From Streptococcus pseudopneumoniae (lineage in GTDB: Bacteria > Bacillota > Bacilli > Lactobacillales > Streptococcaceae): a stretch of 64,000 nt of DNA. Numbering within the stretch: the first letter of the stretch is position 1; every line of letters begins with the position of its first letter. Below are positions 17,897 to 25,297 of the stretch, piece after piece. The position numbers and the translations under genes were made by a program. The notes beneath the pieces were generated by a model, which had not been told where the DNA came from, made no database searches, and saw only the letters and a program-made list of their open reading frames with translations. The stretch is from assembly GCF_001073085.1 (NCBI RefSeq), contig NZ_JVFV01000013.1, positions 1 to 64,000 on the forward strand. Reading direction: 5' to 3'.

Positions 17897-18463
17897 TTAA
17901 TAGCTAAAATTCATCATTGAATCATCCAATTCATCCTGCTTAATACCTATATAATCAAGTGTGATATCTGGAGATGAATGATTAAATAATTCCATCAAGA
18001 TCGCTACATTTTGATTTTTTCTGTAATGATGATAACCAAATGATTTTCTCATTGAGTGAGTCCCAATGTTTTTAAGGCCAACATGTTCAGCTGCTTGCTT
18101 TAATATTTGATAAGCTGCAACTCTTCCAATATGAACGATTCTTACTCCGTCTGTCCTAACTTTTTTCTTACTTGGAAATAGGTAATCATAACCTTTAAGG
18201 TCATTTGTTTTAATGTAGTGACTTAAAGCTTTTCTTAATTCAGGGTTGATAGCAAATCGCTTGACCTTACCAGTTTTCTTTTCAGTAACCTCGATTCTAT
18301 CACCTGTCACTTGTTTCACTTGGAGAGGTATGATATCGCTGATGCGCATTCCAGAATACAGACCGCACATGATTAGGACATAGTTTCGCTCACTCTTTGA
18401 TTTTAAAAAGTCTTTCATCCGTTCAATGTCATCAAGTTCACGAATAGGTTCTACTTTTTTCAC
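17897..18463 (-). CDS. Tyrosine recombinase (short, catalytic domain only) in the late region
   Basis: 188 aa, basically a catalytic domain without the N-terminal core-binding part. Motifs: GLYSGMRISDIIPLQ (catalytic Arg), THSMRKSFGYH (H-x-x-R box), LFNHSSPDITLDYIG (final His region and nucleophile Tyr). It follows the ArpU regulator, a position where many streptococcal phages carry such a gene. It is distinct from the full-length integrase at 30458-31603. Role unknown: possibly resolution of genome multimers or a regulatory inversion/excision. It has a strong ribosome site (GGAGG before GTG at 18463). Confidence 0.85.
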   Translation of the reverse strand: MKKVEPIRELDDIERMKDFLKSKSERNYVLIMCGLYSGMRISDIIPLQVKQVTGDRIEVTEKKTGKVKRFAINPELRKALSHYIKTNDLKGYDYLFPSKKKVRTDGVRIVHIGRVAAYQILKQAAEHVGLKNIGTHSMRKSFGYHHYRKNQNVAILMELFNHSSPDITLDYIGIKQDELDDSMMNFSY

Positions 18464-18487
18464 GATATCACCTCCAAACTCAAATAA

Positions 18488-18512
18488 AAAGACAGTGTGT
18501 GCCTGCCTTTAC
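18488..18512 (-). terminator. Hairpin with U-run in the late leader (attenuator-like)
   Basis: The minus strand reads AAAGGCAG-GCACACA-CTGTCTTTTTATTT: an 8-bp stem (one G-U) followed by U-rich sequence. It lies between the putative late promoter and the recombinase/late genes, so it could be an early terminator that late transcription must pass. Confidence 0.5.
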
Positions 18513-18529
18513 AATTATTTCATAATATA

Positions 18530-18538
18530 ATTTTAGCA
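18530..18538 (-). promoter_or_regulatory. Putative late promoter (extended -10)
   Basis: The minus strand shows TGC-TAAAAT (18538-18530) with no consensus -35. The nearest edge of the 11-bp repeat array lies 20 bp upstream. That is the layout expected for an activator-dependent phage late promoter driving the recombinase, HNH and structural genes. Confidence 0.5.
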
Positions 18539-18555
18539 CATAAAATCATATATCC

Positions 18556-18610
18556 ACTCCGAACTTACTCCGAATTTACTCCAAAAAAACTCCGAATTTA
18601 CTCCAAAATC
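18556..18610. repeat. Five tandem 11-bp repeats (candidate late-activator binding array)
   Basis: Plus strand: ACTCCGAACTT, ACTCCGAATTT, ACTCCAAAAAA, ACTCCGAATTT, ACTCCAAAATC, with exact 11-bp spacing. The last copies overlap the end of the ArpU-family gene (stop at 18598-18600). One-helical-turn spacing puts every ACTCC on the same face of the DNA, directly upstream of the late promoter. Confidence 0.75.
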
Positions 18611-19023
18611 TCAACCTGTTCACCATTGCGGTATAACTCTGCAAATGCCATCAAAGCTTTCTCCAAAATATCATAGTATGAACTTTCTGAAATTGATAAA
18701 TCCCGAGAAATTACTTCATCTTTCTTGCAATCCCACTGAAGATACTTTTCAAAAAGTATCCTACGATATAGAGGATCGTGTAAGTTACTAACTGCTTGTT
18801 CAATTGCATCCAGCTCAAGTTCTGCATCAACTTTCCGTATAGCTAACTTCTCAACTTGACTATTTCTTCCACTTGACTGGTTTCTAGGCATGAATGAGTA
18901 GGTTGTCGTTACTCTCTGACCTTCAGTGTCATTGGCCACACGACGCCATCGAGGATATCCCTTTAAAATTTTCTTGGCATTTTCTTTTGTTTTAGCTTTA
19001 TTTATATCAGGAAAGAAGGGCAT
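18598..19023 (-). CDS. ArpU-family late transcription regulator
   Basis: 141 aa. The C-terminal region (AIEQAVSNLHDPLYRRILFEKYLQWDCKKDEVISRDLSISESSYYDILEKALMAFAELY) is a sigma-70 region 4-like HTH as in the ArpU/RinA family that switches on packaging and lysis genes of Gram-positive phages. The N-terminus (MPFFPDINKAKTKENAKKILKGYPRWRRVA) is the usual basic start. The gene is last in the early cluster and is directly followed by the 11-bp repeat array and late promoter, its probable target. Confidence 0.87.
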   Translation of the reverse strand: MPFFPDINKAKTKENAKKILKGYPRWRRVANDTEGQRVTTTYSFMPRNQSSGRNSQVEKLAIRKVDAELELDAIEQAVSNLHDPLYRRILFEKYLQWDCKKDEVISRDLSISESSYYDILEKALMAFAELYRNGEQVEILE

Positions 19024-19058
19024 TGCTCACCTCGTTTCTATCTCAAGTAATTCTTCCG

Positions 19059-19382
19059 TCAAAATCTTCGTGATTTCTTCCACTTGATAATCTTACCATC
19101 GTTATTATTATTGAAATAATCTGGCAATCTTGCTGTTGGACTTTCTTTGTAGACCACTTTTTCAAAAACCTGGATTCCAGGCATCATTTCATCATCTATC
19201 CATCCAACTAGCCAAGCAGGATTTACATCATAGGTTTTAGCAATCATTTCAATTTGCTTAATGGACGGATATCCACCTCGCTCGTACAAATGGATTGTAT
19301 TTTGTGAAACACCTGTCTCTTTCGCCATCTGTCCTACAGATAAACACAGGTCCTCTCTAAGTTCTTTCAATCTTAGCTGCAT
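19059..19382 (-). CDS. XRE-family DNA-binding protein
   Basis: 107 aa from the ATG at 19382 (MQLRLKELREDLCLSVGQMA), with GGAG six bases upstream; an upstream GTG is also open. Residues 1-60 form a Cro/C1-type helix-turn-helix (VGQMAKETGVSQNTIHLYERGGYPSIKQIEMIAKTYDVNPAWLVG). The C-terminal tail is basic (KIIKWKKSRRF). It lies just before the late regulator gene, so it may modulate the early-late transition; its operator was not identified. Confidence 0.8.
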   Translation of the reverse strand: MQLRLKELREDLCLSVGQMAKETGVSQNTIHLYERGGYPSIKQIEMIAKTYDVNPAWLVGWIDDEMMPGIQVFEKVVYKESPTARLPDYFNNNNDGKIIKWKKSRRF

Positions 19383-19624
19383 CTTGCTCTCCACTTTCTA
19401 GTATTAGCTTTTATGAACTCAGCCTGCTCCTGCATCTGCTTCCATTCATAATCCATGATGATATCAAGCTGGTTGTTACAAAGACCTTTTAAGAAATCAT
19501 TTTGAGCTTCTAGCTTCTCAATATCCTTATAGGCCCTTTCATACAGTTCATCTTCCAGAAATCTAATGCGCTCTGCCATTGCTTCCTGAATGATGATGTA
19601 AGTTGGTTTCTTGTACTTTATCAT
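19373..19624 (-). CDS. Small coiled-coil phage protein, unknown function
   Basis: 83 aa, predicted largely helical: AMAERIRFLEDELYERAYKDIEKLEAQNDFLKGLCNNQLDIIMDYEWKQMQEQAEF. Heptad-like leucine spacing suggests a coiled coil. It overlaps the HTH gene downstream by 10 nt and the DUF1372 gene upstream by one base, so it belongs to a tightly packed early operon. Not recognised otherwise. Confidence 0.6.
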   Translation of the reverse strand: MIKYKKPTYIIIQEAMAERIRFLEDELYERAYKDIEKLEAQNDFLKGLCNNQLDIIMDYEWKQMQEQAEFIKANTRKWRARCS

Positions 19625-19884
19625 TACAATATTACCTCATCTCCTATTTTTAGAGATTCATAGTTTGTTTGAGTAACTACGAATACTCCGTAATTTTGTA
19701 CTGTGATAGTGTACATGTCGCCAATCTTCTCCTTTTGTGAGACTCTACCTTTGATTTCTGCACCTTGATTATCAGCTTTATAGACGACAATCGGACGCTT
19801 TGCTTCTAGTTTTTTTATGTGGATACTCTGCCAAATATTTAATACAGCAGACAATAAAATCCAGATTGCGATAAATCGTTTCAC
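19624..19884 (-). CDS. DUF1372-family membrane-anchored phage protein
   Basis: 86 aa. An N-terminal transmembrane/signal segment (FIAIWILLSAVLNIWQSIHI) is followed by a small beta domain (GRVSQKEKIGDMYTITVQNYGVFVVTQTNYESLKIGDEVIL) that matches DUF1372, known mainly from streptococcal phages. Function unknown; the beta domain probably faces outward. It overlaps the upstream gene by 4 nt and the downstream gene by 1 nt. Confidence 0.72.
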   Translation of the reverse strand: MKRFIAIWILLSAVLNIWQSIHIKKLEAKRPIVVYKADNQGAEIKGRVSQKEKIGDMYTITVQNYGVFVVTQTNYESLKIGDEVIL

Positions 19885-20108
19885 TTCGCCCCTCCTAAAA
19901 AATTGTTTGCAAAACTAGTTTGTTCTGTATTAATTATTTTGTGTTTATAATTCAATATCGGAGCCATAACATCATTTGTCAATGCAGGCTTCAAAATGAT
20001 TTCATTTGTTTCCAAAAATCTTTTACCGTTGATTTTGATTTTGATATCATAACCGTTAGCGATATGTTCAAGGTCATCTTTAGACAGGGAGATTTCAAAT
20101 TTACTCAT
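19881..20108 (-). CDS. Small phage protein, unknown function
   Basis: 75 aa: MSKFEISLSKDDLEHIANGYDIKIKINGKRFLETNEIILKPAL. The N-terminus looks like a short alpha/beta fold; the tail is low in charge. It has a clean overlap (1 nt) with the DUF1642 gene and a 4-nt overlap downstream, which supports it as a real coupled gene. I do not recognise a family. Confidence 0.6.
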   Translation of the reverse strand: MSKFEISLSKDDLEHIANGYDIKIKINGKRFLETNEIILKPALTNDVMAPILNYKHKIINTEQTSFANNFLGGAK

Positions 20109-20815
20109 TATTCCACCTCCTCAACTTCCACACCTTCGCAATCAAACACCCAGCCAAATCCAGCTTTTTCTAGCTCTTTTCGGGTGTGTTTTGTTTCATA
20201 AAGTGAGTTTTCTTCACGGTCTGAGAATAGCCATTTGTTTGAATGTTTCTCACGGTTCAAAGTTTCGTGCTTTCCACAAATCCCTTTTATCTTCACAAAA
20301 TACCTCTTCTCTTTCTCGACCTCGTAGCCGAATAGCCAAGCACGAGCGACTTTGTTGTAAGCATCCTGTTCATTCATCAACCACTCATTGTATTGTTTGT
20401 TGAAGTTTTTTTCTCTAAGCGCATCATATAATGTAGCGTTCTGTCCCTTGTAATACTCGATAATTTCCGCCACAAACTGCGGAATCACTGGTTTATTCAA
20501 TTCTTGTCGAATCTTATCAGCATCCTTCAATTGTTGGCCAACCCATGCTCCCTCAAGTTTGCCTTGCTCGTAACCACTGCGATATTTCATTGAACCGCAG
20601 TCGTCCCCTAATTCTTTAAGGATATCATTAAGCCATCTAGTCTGTGTCGTCGGATCAAACCCTCTGATTCGACGAACGATATCTTTTAACTTGAACGGCA
20701 ACGGTTCTGGTTCATCTAAAGACCGTAAGTCTTTCAAAACCAAATCAACCGAGGCCAATTTTTTCTTGCTAGCTTTAAATTTTTCATATCGTTCAATTAG
20801 TTCCTGAATGTTCAT
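20108..20815 (-). CDS. DUF1642-family phage protein
   Basis: 235 aa from the ATG at 20815 (MNIQELIERYEKFKASKKKL), chosen for GGAGG eight bases upstream. The C-terminal half (NEQDAYNKVARAWLFGYEVEKEKRYFVKIKG ... NREKHSNKWLFSDREENSLYETKHTRKELEKAGFGWVFDCEGVEVEEVE) is the DUF1642 domain found across streptococcal and lactococcal phages. The N-terminal half is a helical region. Function unknown. The start lies inside the 3' end of the upstream HTH gene (23-nt overlap). Confidence 0.78.
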   Translation of the reverse strand: MNIQELIERYEKFKASKKKLASVDLVLKDLRSLDEPEPLPFKLKDIVRRIRGFDPTTQTRWLNDILKELGDDCGSMKYRSGYEQGKLEGAWVGQQLKDADKIRQELNKPVIPQFVAEIIEYYKGQNATLYDALREKNFNKQYNEWLMNEQDAYNKVARAWLFGYEVEKEKRYFVKIKGICGKHETLNREKHSNKWLFSDREENSLYETKHTRKELEKAGFGWVFDCEGVEVEEVE

Positions 20816-21224
20816 TATTAACCTCCTCATTTTCTTCAAAGTCTTCAACAAAAAAATAATTGACACTCTTAGGGTTGACAGACAAATTTCTAATCCTCAT
20901 CAAATTTCCATTGTTGAACTGACTAGTAATCTTCGTAAGTTCTTTTTCTGTAAAATTTCTTACTAGAAAACTAAGTTCTTCACCATCAGAGAAGCAAATT
21001 TTTATTTTTTGATAATTGCTAACTTGCTCACTTTCAGGTTCATAACCAAGCAAGTATCCTACGCTTACTCCAAAATAATCTGCTAACTCATCTGCTCTAT
21101 TCGTTTTGATTTGGCTTTCTCCATTTTCCCAACGTTGAATACTCCGAGCTGGTGCAGCTATTGCTTCAGATAATTCCTGCTGAGTCAACCCCTTTTCTTT
21201 TCTCAATTGTTTCAGTCTGTTCAT
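20793..21224 (-). CDS. XRE-family regulator with C-terminal extension
   Basis: 143 aa. Residues 1-62 are a Cro/C1-type HTH (LRKEKGLTQQELSEAIAAPARSIQRWENGESQIKTNRADELADYFGVSVGYLLG). The C-terminal half (KICFSDGEELSFLVRNFTEKELTKITSQF) is a separate small domain of unknown role. It is transcribed with the early genes, between SSB and DUF1642. A third HTH protein of the early region, it probably tunes early gene expression. Confidence 0.8.
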   Translation of the reverse strand: MNRLKQLRKEKGLTQQELSEAIAAPARSIQRWENGESQIKTNRADELADYFGVSVGYLLGYEPESEQVSNYQKIKICFSDGEELSFLVRNFTEKELTKITSQFNNGNLMRIRNLSVNPKSVNYFFVEDFEENEEVNNEHSGTN

Positions 21225-21237
21225 CCTTCACGCCTCC

Positions 21238-21654
21238 TTAAAATGGCAATCCATCATCTGGAATATCCATCGGATCACTGGCTCCGAAGCTTGGTGGCAT
21301 CTGATTTTCCACGCTCGAATGGTCCGCAGTCTTATCTCGCTTTTCCAAAAGCTGAAAGCCTTCAGCTACAACTTCCGTCACATAGACACGTTGTCCTTGC
21401 TGATTATCATAGTTACGAGTTTGGATGCGACCAACTACAGCAACCAAGGCGCCCTTTTTTGCCCAATTTGCAAAATTCTCAGCCTGTTGACGCCACATGA
21501 TGCAACTGATAAAATCAGCTTCACGATCACCTGCCTGATTCTTAAAATTGCGATTCACTGCCAAACTGAAAGTCGCAACAGCCACATTTGACGGTGTGTA
21601 TCGTAACTCAGGATCACGAGTCAAGCGACCTACCAAAACAACATTATTGATCAT
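21238..21654 (-). CDS. ssb: Single-stranded DNA-binding protein
   Basis: 138 aa from the ATG at 21654 ([20 protein letters not shown]), preceded by GAAGGAG; a longer start is open but lacks this spacing. The OB-fold occupies residues 1-105 ([71 protein letters not shown]). The tail ends in the acidic tip DIPDDGLPF that docks replication and repair proteins. It protects single-stranded DNA in phage replication and recombination. Confidence 0.96.
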   Translation of the reverse strand: MINNVVLVGRLTRDPELRYTPSNVAVATFSLAVNRNFKNQAGDREADFISCIMWRQQAENFANWAKKGALVAVVGRIQTRNYDNQQGQRVYVTEVVAEGFQLLEKRDKTADHSSVENQMPPSFGASDPMDIPDDGLPF

Positions 21655-21970
21655 TTTCTTCTCCTTCTTCATTTTCTAAAACGGCATCTTTTATAAAAGT
21701 ATTGCCAATTTTATAGTATTTGTATTCCTCGGCTGTCACTTCAAATGTTTCTTCAACGTGCTTATTTCCTACTTGTCCTGAAACGACTAGGATATATCTT
21801 CTTTTGGTTCTGGTTGGTACCAGTACCGAGCTTTTACCATTCATAACAGGTATGAACGTTGTGTGAGGTTCATCAATGTACTTATCTACCACTGTCCCAC
21901 TCGAAATCTGGTGACATGCCACGAGGAATGATGCGAGTAAAACAACACATAGGATTTTTAAATTTTTCAT
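21644..21970 (-). CDS. Phage-encoded lipoprotein
   Basis: 108 aa from the ATG at 21970 ([25 protein letters not shown]). The signal peptide ends in a lipobox LVAC with the Cys near residue 19, so the mature protein should be lipid-anchored on the outer face of the membrane. The mature part is a small beta domain ([51 protein letters not shown]). Surface lipoproteins of prophages sometimes block superinfection (for example Ltp of TP-J34), but here expression is with lytic early genes, so that role is only a possibility. Confidence 0.72.
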   Translation of the reverse strand: MKNLKILCVVLLASFLVACHQISSGTVVDKYIDEPHTTFIPVMNGKSSVLVPTRTKRRYILVVSGQVGNKHVEETFEVTAEEYKYYKIGNTFIKDAVLENEEGEENDQ

Positions 21971-21978
21971 GAATACCC

Positions 21979-22257
21979 TCACAAGAACAAACTAGCTAAC
22001 CATATCAAGAATGCACATGTAATGATTTTCGAAATACTGCTTTTTACAGCATATGAATAATCCTCTTCAGATTCTTTTTTGCTAGATAGCACAGGCCAGA
22101 TGAAAGATAGTAGTGCATCCATCCCTAATGCTTGCCAAACTGTAATTTTACCAACTGGAACAATTGTTGTGATAATCTCATTCCAACCATACTGAACCAC
22201 AAATGGCGATACAACGATTACAAATACAGCACCTAAAACAATCCCTAGTCTTTTCAT
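21979..22257 (-). CDS. Small phage membrane protein
   Basis: 92 aa from the ATG at 22257 (MKRLGIVLGAVFVIVVSPFVV; GGAGG nine bases upstream). Two to three membrane segments are visible: LGIVLGAVFVIVVSPFVV, a moderately hydrophobic WQALGMDALLSFIWPVL, and a C-terminal IITCAFLIWLASLFL. Small phage inner-membrane protein; unknown function. It is coupled to the MazG-like gene upstream and lipoprotein gene downstream (its end is 8 nt from that start). Confidence 0.65.
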   Translation of the reverse strand: MKRLGIVLGAVFVIVVSPFVVQYGWNEIITTIVPVGKITVWQALGMDALLSFIWPVLSSKKESEEDYSYAVKSSISKIITCAFLIWLASLFL

Positions 22258-22258
22258 T

Positions 22259-22750
22259 TTATAAATCCTCCTCTTTGACAAACACCCCGTCGATCATCTT
22301 TCCTTTGCGGTCCTTGATAACTTCATAAGCTTCTTCTAAACAACTTTCAGCTGTAGTGCCATTGCAAAATGAAACCGTACTGATCACGCTGTCAAGAAAC
22401 ATCAAATCTGTTTTGATTAAAGGAATTTGTGTTTCATTGTGACAGACATGAGCGTATAGCTTCTGAGCTATATTGCCCAAGCTGGAAACCATCAGCAGCA
22501 ATTCAAGTTCCTGTTGATTGGCTGAAATCTGAGCACCATTCTTAATCTGTTGATCAAGTCCAATCAAAACTACCTGGATGTCTCCGAGCGCATCGTAAAT
22601 CAGTTCAGATTTATCCTTTGCAATGCCCTCAAACAATTCACCAGACTCTTCCATCAGCTTCAAGAACTGCTTGACCGGATTTGCTTCATGTAAATTTCGG
22701 TCAACAAACCACTGTTGAACCTTTTCTTCCAAATTCATTTTTGTATTCAT
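22259..22750 (-). CDS. MazG-like nucleotide pyrophosphohydrolase
   Basis: 163 aa. Residues 25-70 show an EExGE...D helix pair (FLKLMEESGELFEGIAKDKSELIYDALGDIQVVLIGL), the metal-binding pattern of the all-alpha MazG/NTP-PPase superfamily. The C-terminal part (ESCLEEAYEVIKDRKGKMIDGVFVKEEDL) also fits. It hydrolyses (d)NTPs; phage versions are thought to modulate nucleotide pools or (p)ppGpp signalling. It is common in streptococcal phage early regions. Confidence 0.8.
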   Translation of the reverse strand: MNTKMNLEEKVQQWFVDRNLHEANPVKQFLKLMEESGELFEGIAKDKSELIYDALGDIQVVLIGLDQQIKNGAQISANQQELELLLMVSSLGNIAQKLYAHVCHNETQIPLIKTDLMFLDSVISTVSFCNGTTAESCLEEAYEVIKDRKGKMIDGVFVKEEDL

Positions 22751-22751
22751 C

Positions 22752-22976
22752 TTACTTTTCCTCTCTTTTCTTCGTAATCAAGTAGTAGCAGTCAGTTGCT
22801 CCGTAATCAATCCTGATGTTTTCTTCACTCATGCTTTTCCGAAAACGTGGATGACTTATAGCTGAGTAACTAGCTTGATGTTTCTTTAATTCATTGATTG
22901 CGCTATGTATGTGGCCAAAACTCCCAATGAGTATCTTGCGGTGTCCGTTGTAAATGAAATAGAGTTCAATCATCAA
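22752..22976 (-). CDS. Small phage protein, unknown function
   Basis: 74 aa: MMIELYFIYNGHRKILIGSFGHIHSAINELKKHQASYSAISHPRFRKSM. The start could be either of the two adjacent ATG codons. It reads like a small alpha/beta protein with a basic middle. It lies between the methyltransferase and MazG genes in the same operon, 6 nt after the methyltransferase stop. No family recognised. Confidence 0.55.
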   Translation of the reverse strand: MMIELYFIYNGHRKILIGSFGHIHSAINELKKHQASYSAISHPRFRKSMSEENIRIDYGATDCYYLITKKREEK

Positions 22977-22982
22977 TGCCTC

Positions 22983-23657
22983 CTAAAATAACTTCAACTG
23001 CTTCTCGTAAGCATCAAGTCTCTGTTTAGCAAGATTAAAGATGTCTCTATCTAACTCGCAACCTACATACTCAAAACCTAACTCCTGACAAGCAATTAAA
23101 CTACTTGCTGAACCAACATGAGTATCAAGAATCTTGTCTCCGTCTTTTGCGTAGTTTCGCAATAACCAAAGGTAAAGGTTGACTGGTTTTTGAGTCGGAT
23201 GAATTCTAACCTCATTCAATGCCTTATTTCCTTGCTGAATATGACCTTCAGATATTGACTTGCCTTGCATCATACCATTCCACATATAGCGAAACAGACG
23301 TGTACTATCATGTAAGCTGCAGTATGCTATCTCACAATCTGAAAAACTTGAATGACCATTAACTTTGTCCCAAACGATACGACCAGAACCAAAAGAATAA
23401 TCGAAGTAGTTCACACCAAAAATAATTTGATTTTTAGATACTCTGAAAAGTTCATCAAAATAATCTTTGTTTGGAATTTGCCACTCTGAGGTTTCGCCAT
23501 AGAGTCTGCTGACACCTATTGGACTGATTTTCCGTCCGTAAAATTTCCTTTTTTCCGGTCCAGAAAAATATGGCGGATCGACAATAGCTAGGTCAAAGTA
23601 ATCATCAGGATATTGTTTCATGATATCCATACAGTCACCGTTTAAGAATTTTATCAT
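22983..23657 (-). CDS. Orphan DNA adenine/cytosine-N4 methyltransferase
   Basis: 224 aa. Motif IV DPPY lies near residue 27 (FDLAIVDPPYFSGPE) and the AdoMet-binding motif I is near the C-terminus (KILDTHVGSASSLIACQELGFEYVGCELD): the order of the beta class of N6-A/N4-C amino-methyltransferases. HPTQKPVNLYLWLLRNYAKDGD is the typical segment just before motif I. No restriction endonuclease gene lies next to it. Family role: protects phage DNA against host restriction or alters regulation. Overlap of 4 nt with the downstream 65-aa gene's upstream neighbour indicates operon coupling. Confidence 0.9.
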   Translation of the reverse strand: MIKFLNGDCMDIMKQYPDDYFDLAIVDPPYFSGPEKRKFYGRKISPIGVSRLYGETSEWQIPNKDYFDELFRVSKNQIIFGVNYFDYSFGSGRIVWDKVNGHSSFSDCEIAYCSLHDSTRLFRYMWNGMMQGKSISEGHIQQGNKALNEVRIHPTQKPVNLYLWLLRNYAKDGDKILDTHVGSASSLIACQELGFEYVGCELDRDIFNLAKQRLDAYEKQLKLF

Positions 23658-23851
23658 CCCTCCACCTCCACTGGATAGAAATTTCCAAAGGATACTCTCA
23701 ATGCCTTGCCTACCTGCAACGCAACTGCACGAGAAATGAACCTCATAGCTTTCCGTTCGTCAGAATACGAAACATCAATTCCAGTCACACTAATAGCTAC
23801 AGACATCAAGAACGGTTTGTCTTCTCTTGACCCATGTTTCAAGATAAACAT
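23654..23851 (-). CDS. Small phage protein, unknown function
   Basis: 65 aa: MFILKHGSREDKPFLMSVAISVTGIDVSYSDERKAMRFISRAVALQVGKALRVSFGNFYPVEVEG. It looks like a compact alpha/beta protein. It overlaps the replisome organizer gene by one base and the methyltransferase gene by four, so translation is linked to both. No family is recognised. Confidence 0.6.
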   Translation of the reverse strand: MFILKHGSREDKPFLMSVAISVTGIDVSYSDERKAMRFISRAVALQVGKALRVSFGNFYPVEVEG

Positions 23852-24723
23852 CAGCCACCTCCATTTTCAAGCCTTTCAAGTAGTTCACGTTTACGCTCTT
23901 CGAGTTCCTTCTTAGTCTCATCACTGGTATTGTTGACATAGTTAGGCTGTGACCATTCAGGAACATTTGATTTTTGATTCCCTGACTGACCCTTGATTTT
24001 ACTTTCCTTGTAAGCTCGCTCACGTTCCTCGACTGCTGCAATCGTCAAAACTCCATCGTTCTTCCAATTGGTCAAAATCGCTCTGATATAACTAAAATTC
24101 CTTTTACCATTATCAGCAGCAAGACCAATTGCTTTCAGGACAACCTTCGCTTCCATGCCATCTAATGTGATGAACTCTTTCAAGAGTTCAAATTGAGTTC
24201 CATCCAACGGAGCGATACGAGATTGATATTCTTCAACGATGAGTGCGACTGGATTTTCATCTACATCTTTCTCTATATCTGTATCTATATCTTTCTCTAT
24301 ATCTATATCTCCGTTACGCTTTGTTACATCGTTGTTACATTGTAACGCCAATTGATTTTCTCGAAACTTGCGAACCCTTCTGGCGCTTGCGGTTTCACTA
24401 CCTACCATCTCAGGAACTTGCTCTAAGAAATAATCTCTGTCATTTTTTCTAGTCAGCAAACCTTTGCTTTCTAAAAAAAGCAAAGTAATTTTGATGTCTT
24501 CAACATTCTCATCAATCATAAGAGCGATTTCTTCAGCAAGATTATCAGCAAGTCCATCGTAGTAGATGCACCCTCCATCTTCCAAACTAATCAACATCAT
24601 TTTGAGATAGATGATAGTGTGCGTATCCCCACCAGCGATCTTCCGAAGCAATTTCATTTCTTTTGATTTGAAAAAATCCTGAGTGAGTTGAATCCAGTAG
24701 TATCGCTTATTTTTAACTACCAT
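23851..24723 (-). CDS. Phage replisome organizer (DnaD-like replication initiator)
   Basis: 290 aa from the ATG at 24723 (MVVKNKRYYWIQLTQDFFKSKEMKLLRKIAGG), with GGAGG seven bases upstream. The N-terminal winged-helix domain (residues 1-125) is of the phage_rep_org_N type that binds the phage origin. The C-terminal region (VEEYQSRIAPLDGTQFELLKEFITLDGMEAKVVLKAIGLAADNGKRNFSYIRAILTNWKNDGV) is a DnaD/DnaB_2-like domain that recruits host helicase machinery. The linker is acidic and repetitive (DIDIEKDIDTDIEKDVDE) and is encoded by tandem DNA repeats, a probable origin. The end of the gene overlaps the next gene by one base. Confidence 0.87.
   Translation of the reverse strand: MVVKNKRYYWIQLTQDFFKSKEMKLLRKIAGGDTHTIIYLKMMLISLEDGGCIYYDGLADNLAEEIALMIDENVEDIKITLLFLESKGLLTRKNDRDYFLEQVPEMVGSETASARRVRKFRENQLALQCNNDVTKRNGDIDIEKDIDTDIEKDVDENPVALIVEEYQSRIAPLDGTQFELLKEFITLDGMEAKVVLKAIGLAADNGKRNFSYIRAILTNWKNDGVLTIAAVEERERAYKESKIKGQSGNQKSNVPEWSQPNYVNNTSDETKKELEERKRELLERLENGGG
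24265..24310. repeat. 24-bp tandem repeats inside the replisome organizer gene (candidate phage origin)
   Basis: The plus strand repeats ATCTTTCTCTATATCTgTAT and ATCTTTCTCTATATCTaTAT with period 24 bp (eight codons), AT-rich; a GTTACAT/GTTACA cluster follows at 24320-24345. Origins of related phages lie inside the replication initiator gene at the linker, so this is a plausible iteron region. Confidence 0.5.
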
Positions 24724-24743
24724 TGATACCCTCCGTTTCACTA

Positions 24744-24983
24744 CTAATCGACATCAGCTTCTACCACGATATCTAGACGCTTCATCGCTTCATCTACTGA
24801 CTTTCCGTCTAAAATATCCTTGATCATGTGGCTTATGTCATGCATCGTTTGAGCTTTTGCCTTACCTTTTTCGGTTTCTGGAACCAAGCCTAGCTCTTGC
24901 ATAGTTAGAAAAGTAAGGCTGAATGCCTGCATTTCTTTCTGAAGTTGTTTGATTTTTTTGATTGTGCGAATTGCTTTAAACAT
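24744..24983 (-). CDS. Small helical phage protein, unknown function
   Basis: 79 aa: MFKAIRTIKKIKQLQKEMQAFSLTFLTMQELGLVPETEKGKAKAQTMHDISHMIKDILDGKSVDEAMKRLDIVVEADVD. Basic amphipathic N-terminus, acidic C-terminus, probably all alpha. It lies just before the replisome organizer gene, spacing 20 bp, and after the DUF771 gene. Function not recognised. Confidence 0.6.
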   Translation of the reverse strand: MFKAIRTIKKIKQLQKEMQAFSLTFLTMQELGLVPETEKGKAKAQTMHDISHMIKDILDGKSVDEAMKRLDIVVEADVD

Positions 24984-24993
24984 TTTGTTCTCC

Positions 24994-25284
24994 TTATGCT
25001 CTCAATTTTCGTACTTCTTTTTCTAATTCCAAAATCTCATAAACATCATTGACATCATACATAGTATCTTTCCCTTGCTTACGAAATCTTAATCCTTTGC
25101 GCTCTAGCATCTTAACATAACTATGAGTAAAGCCGAACTTCTTCATCAAAGCTTGTTGATTGATTGGCATGCGATCATTCTCTAACTGTTCCTTGACTTG
25201 CTTTTTAGCAAAAGCCAATAATTGATTCGTGAACAATTCAGCACTTTCGCCGTCCAATCGTAATTGTAACGTGATACCTTCCAT
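24994..25284 (-). CDS. DUF771 / excisionase-like DNA-binding protein
   Basis: 96 aa. The central INQQALMKKFGFTHSYVKMLERKGLRFRKQGKDTMYDVNDVYEILE is a winged-HTH of the DUF771/MerR-excisionase type found in early regions of streptococcal phages. It is the first gene downstream of the small Cro-like gene on this strand. It may act as an excisionase or early regulator; the family has no proven role that I can cite. Confidence 0.72.
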   Translation of the reverse strand: MEGITLQLRLDGESAELFTNQLLAFAKKQVKEQLENDRMPINQQALMKKFGFTHSYVKMLERKGLRFRKQGKDTMYDVNDVYEILELEKEVRKLRA

Positions 25285-25297
25285 TTTCTACATCCTC

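Noticed and set aside
24265..24310. CRISPR array
   Set aside because: The repeats are tandem without spacers and lie inside a coding gene.
24243..24452. Plus-strand ORF with repeated Leu-Tyr (LYLYLSLYLYL)
   Set aside because: It is the antisense shadow of the repeats encoding the acidic linker of the replisome organizer; no ribosome site or context supports it.
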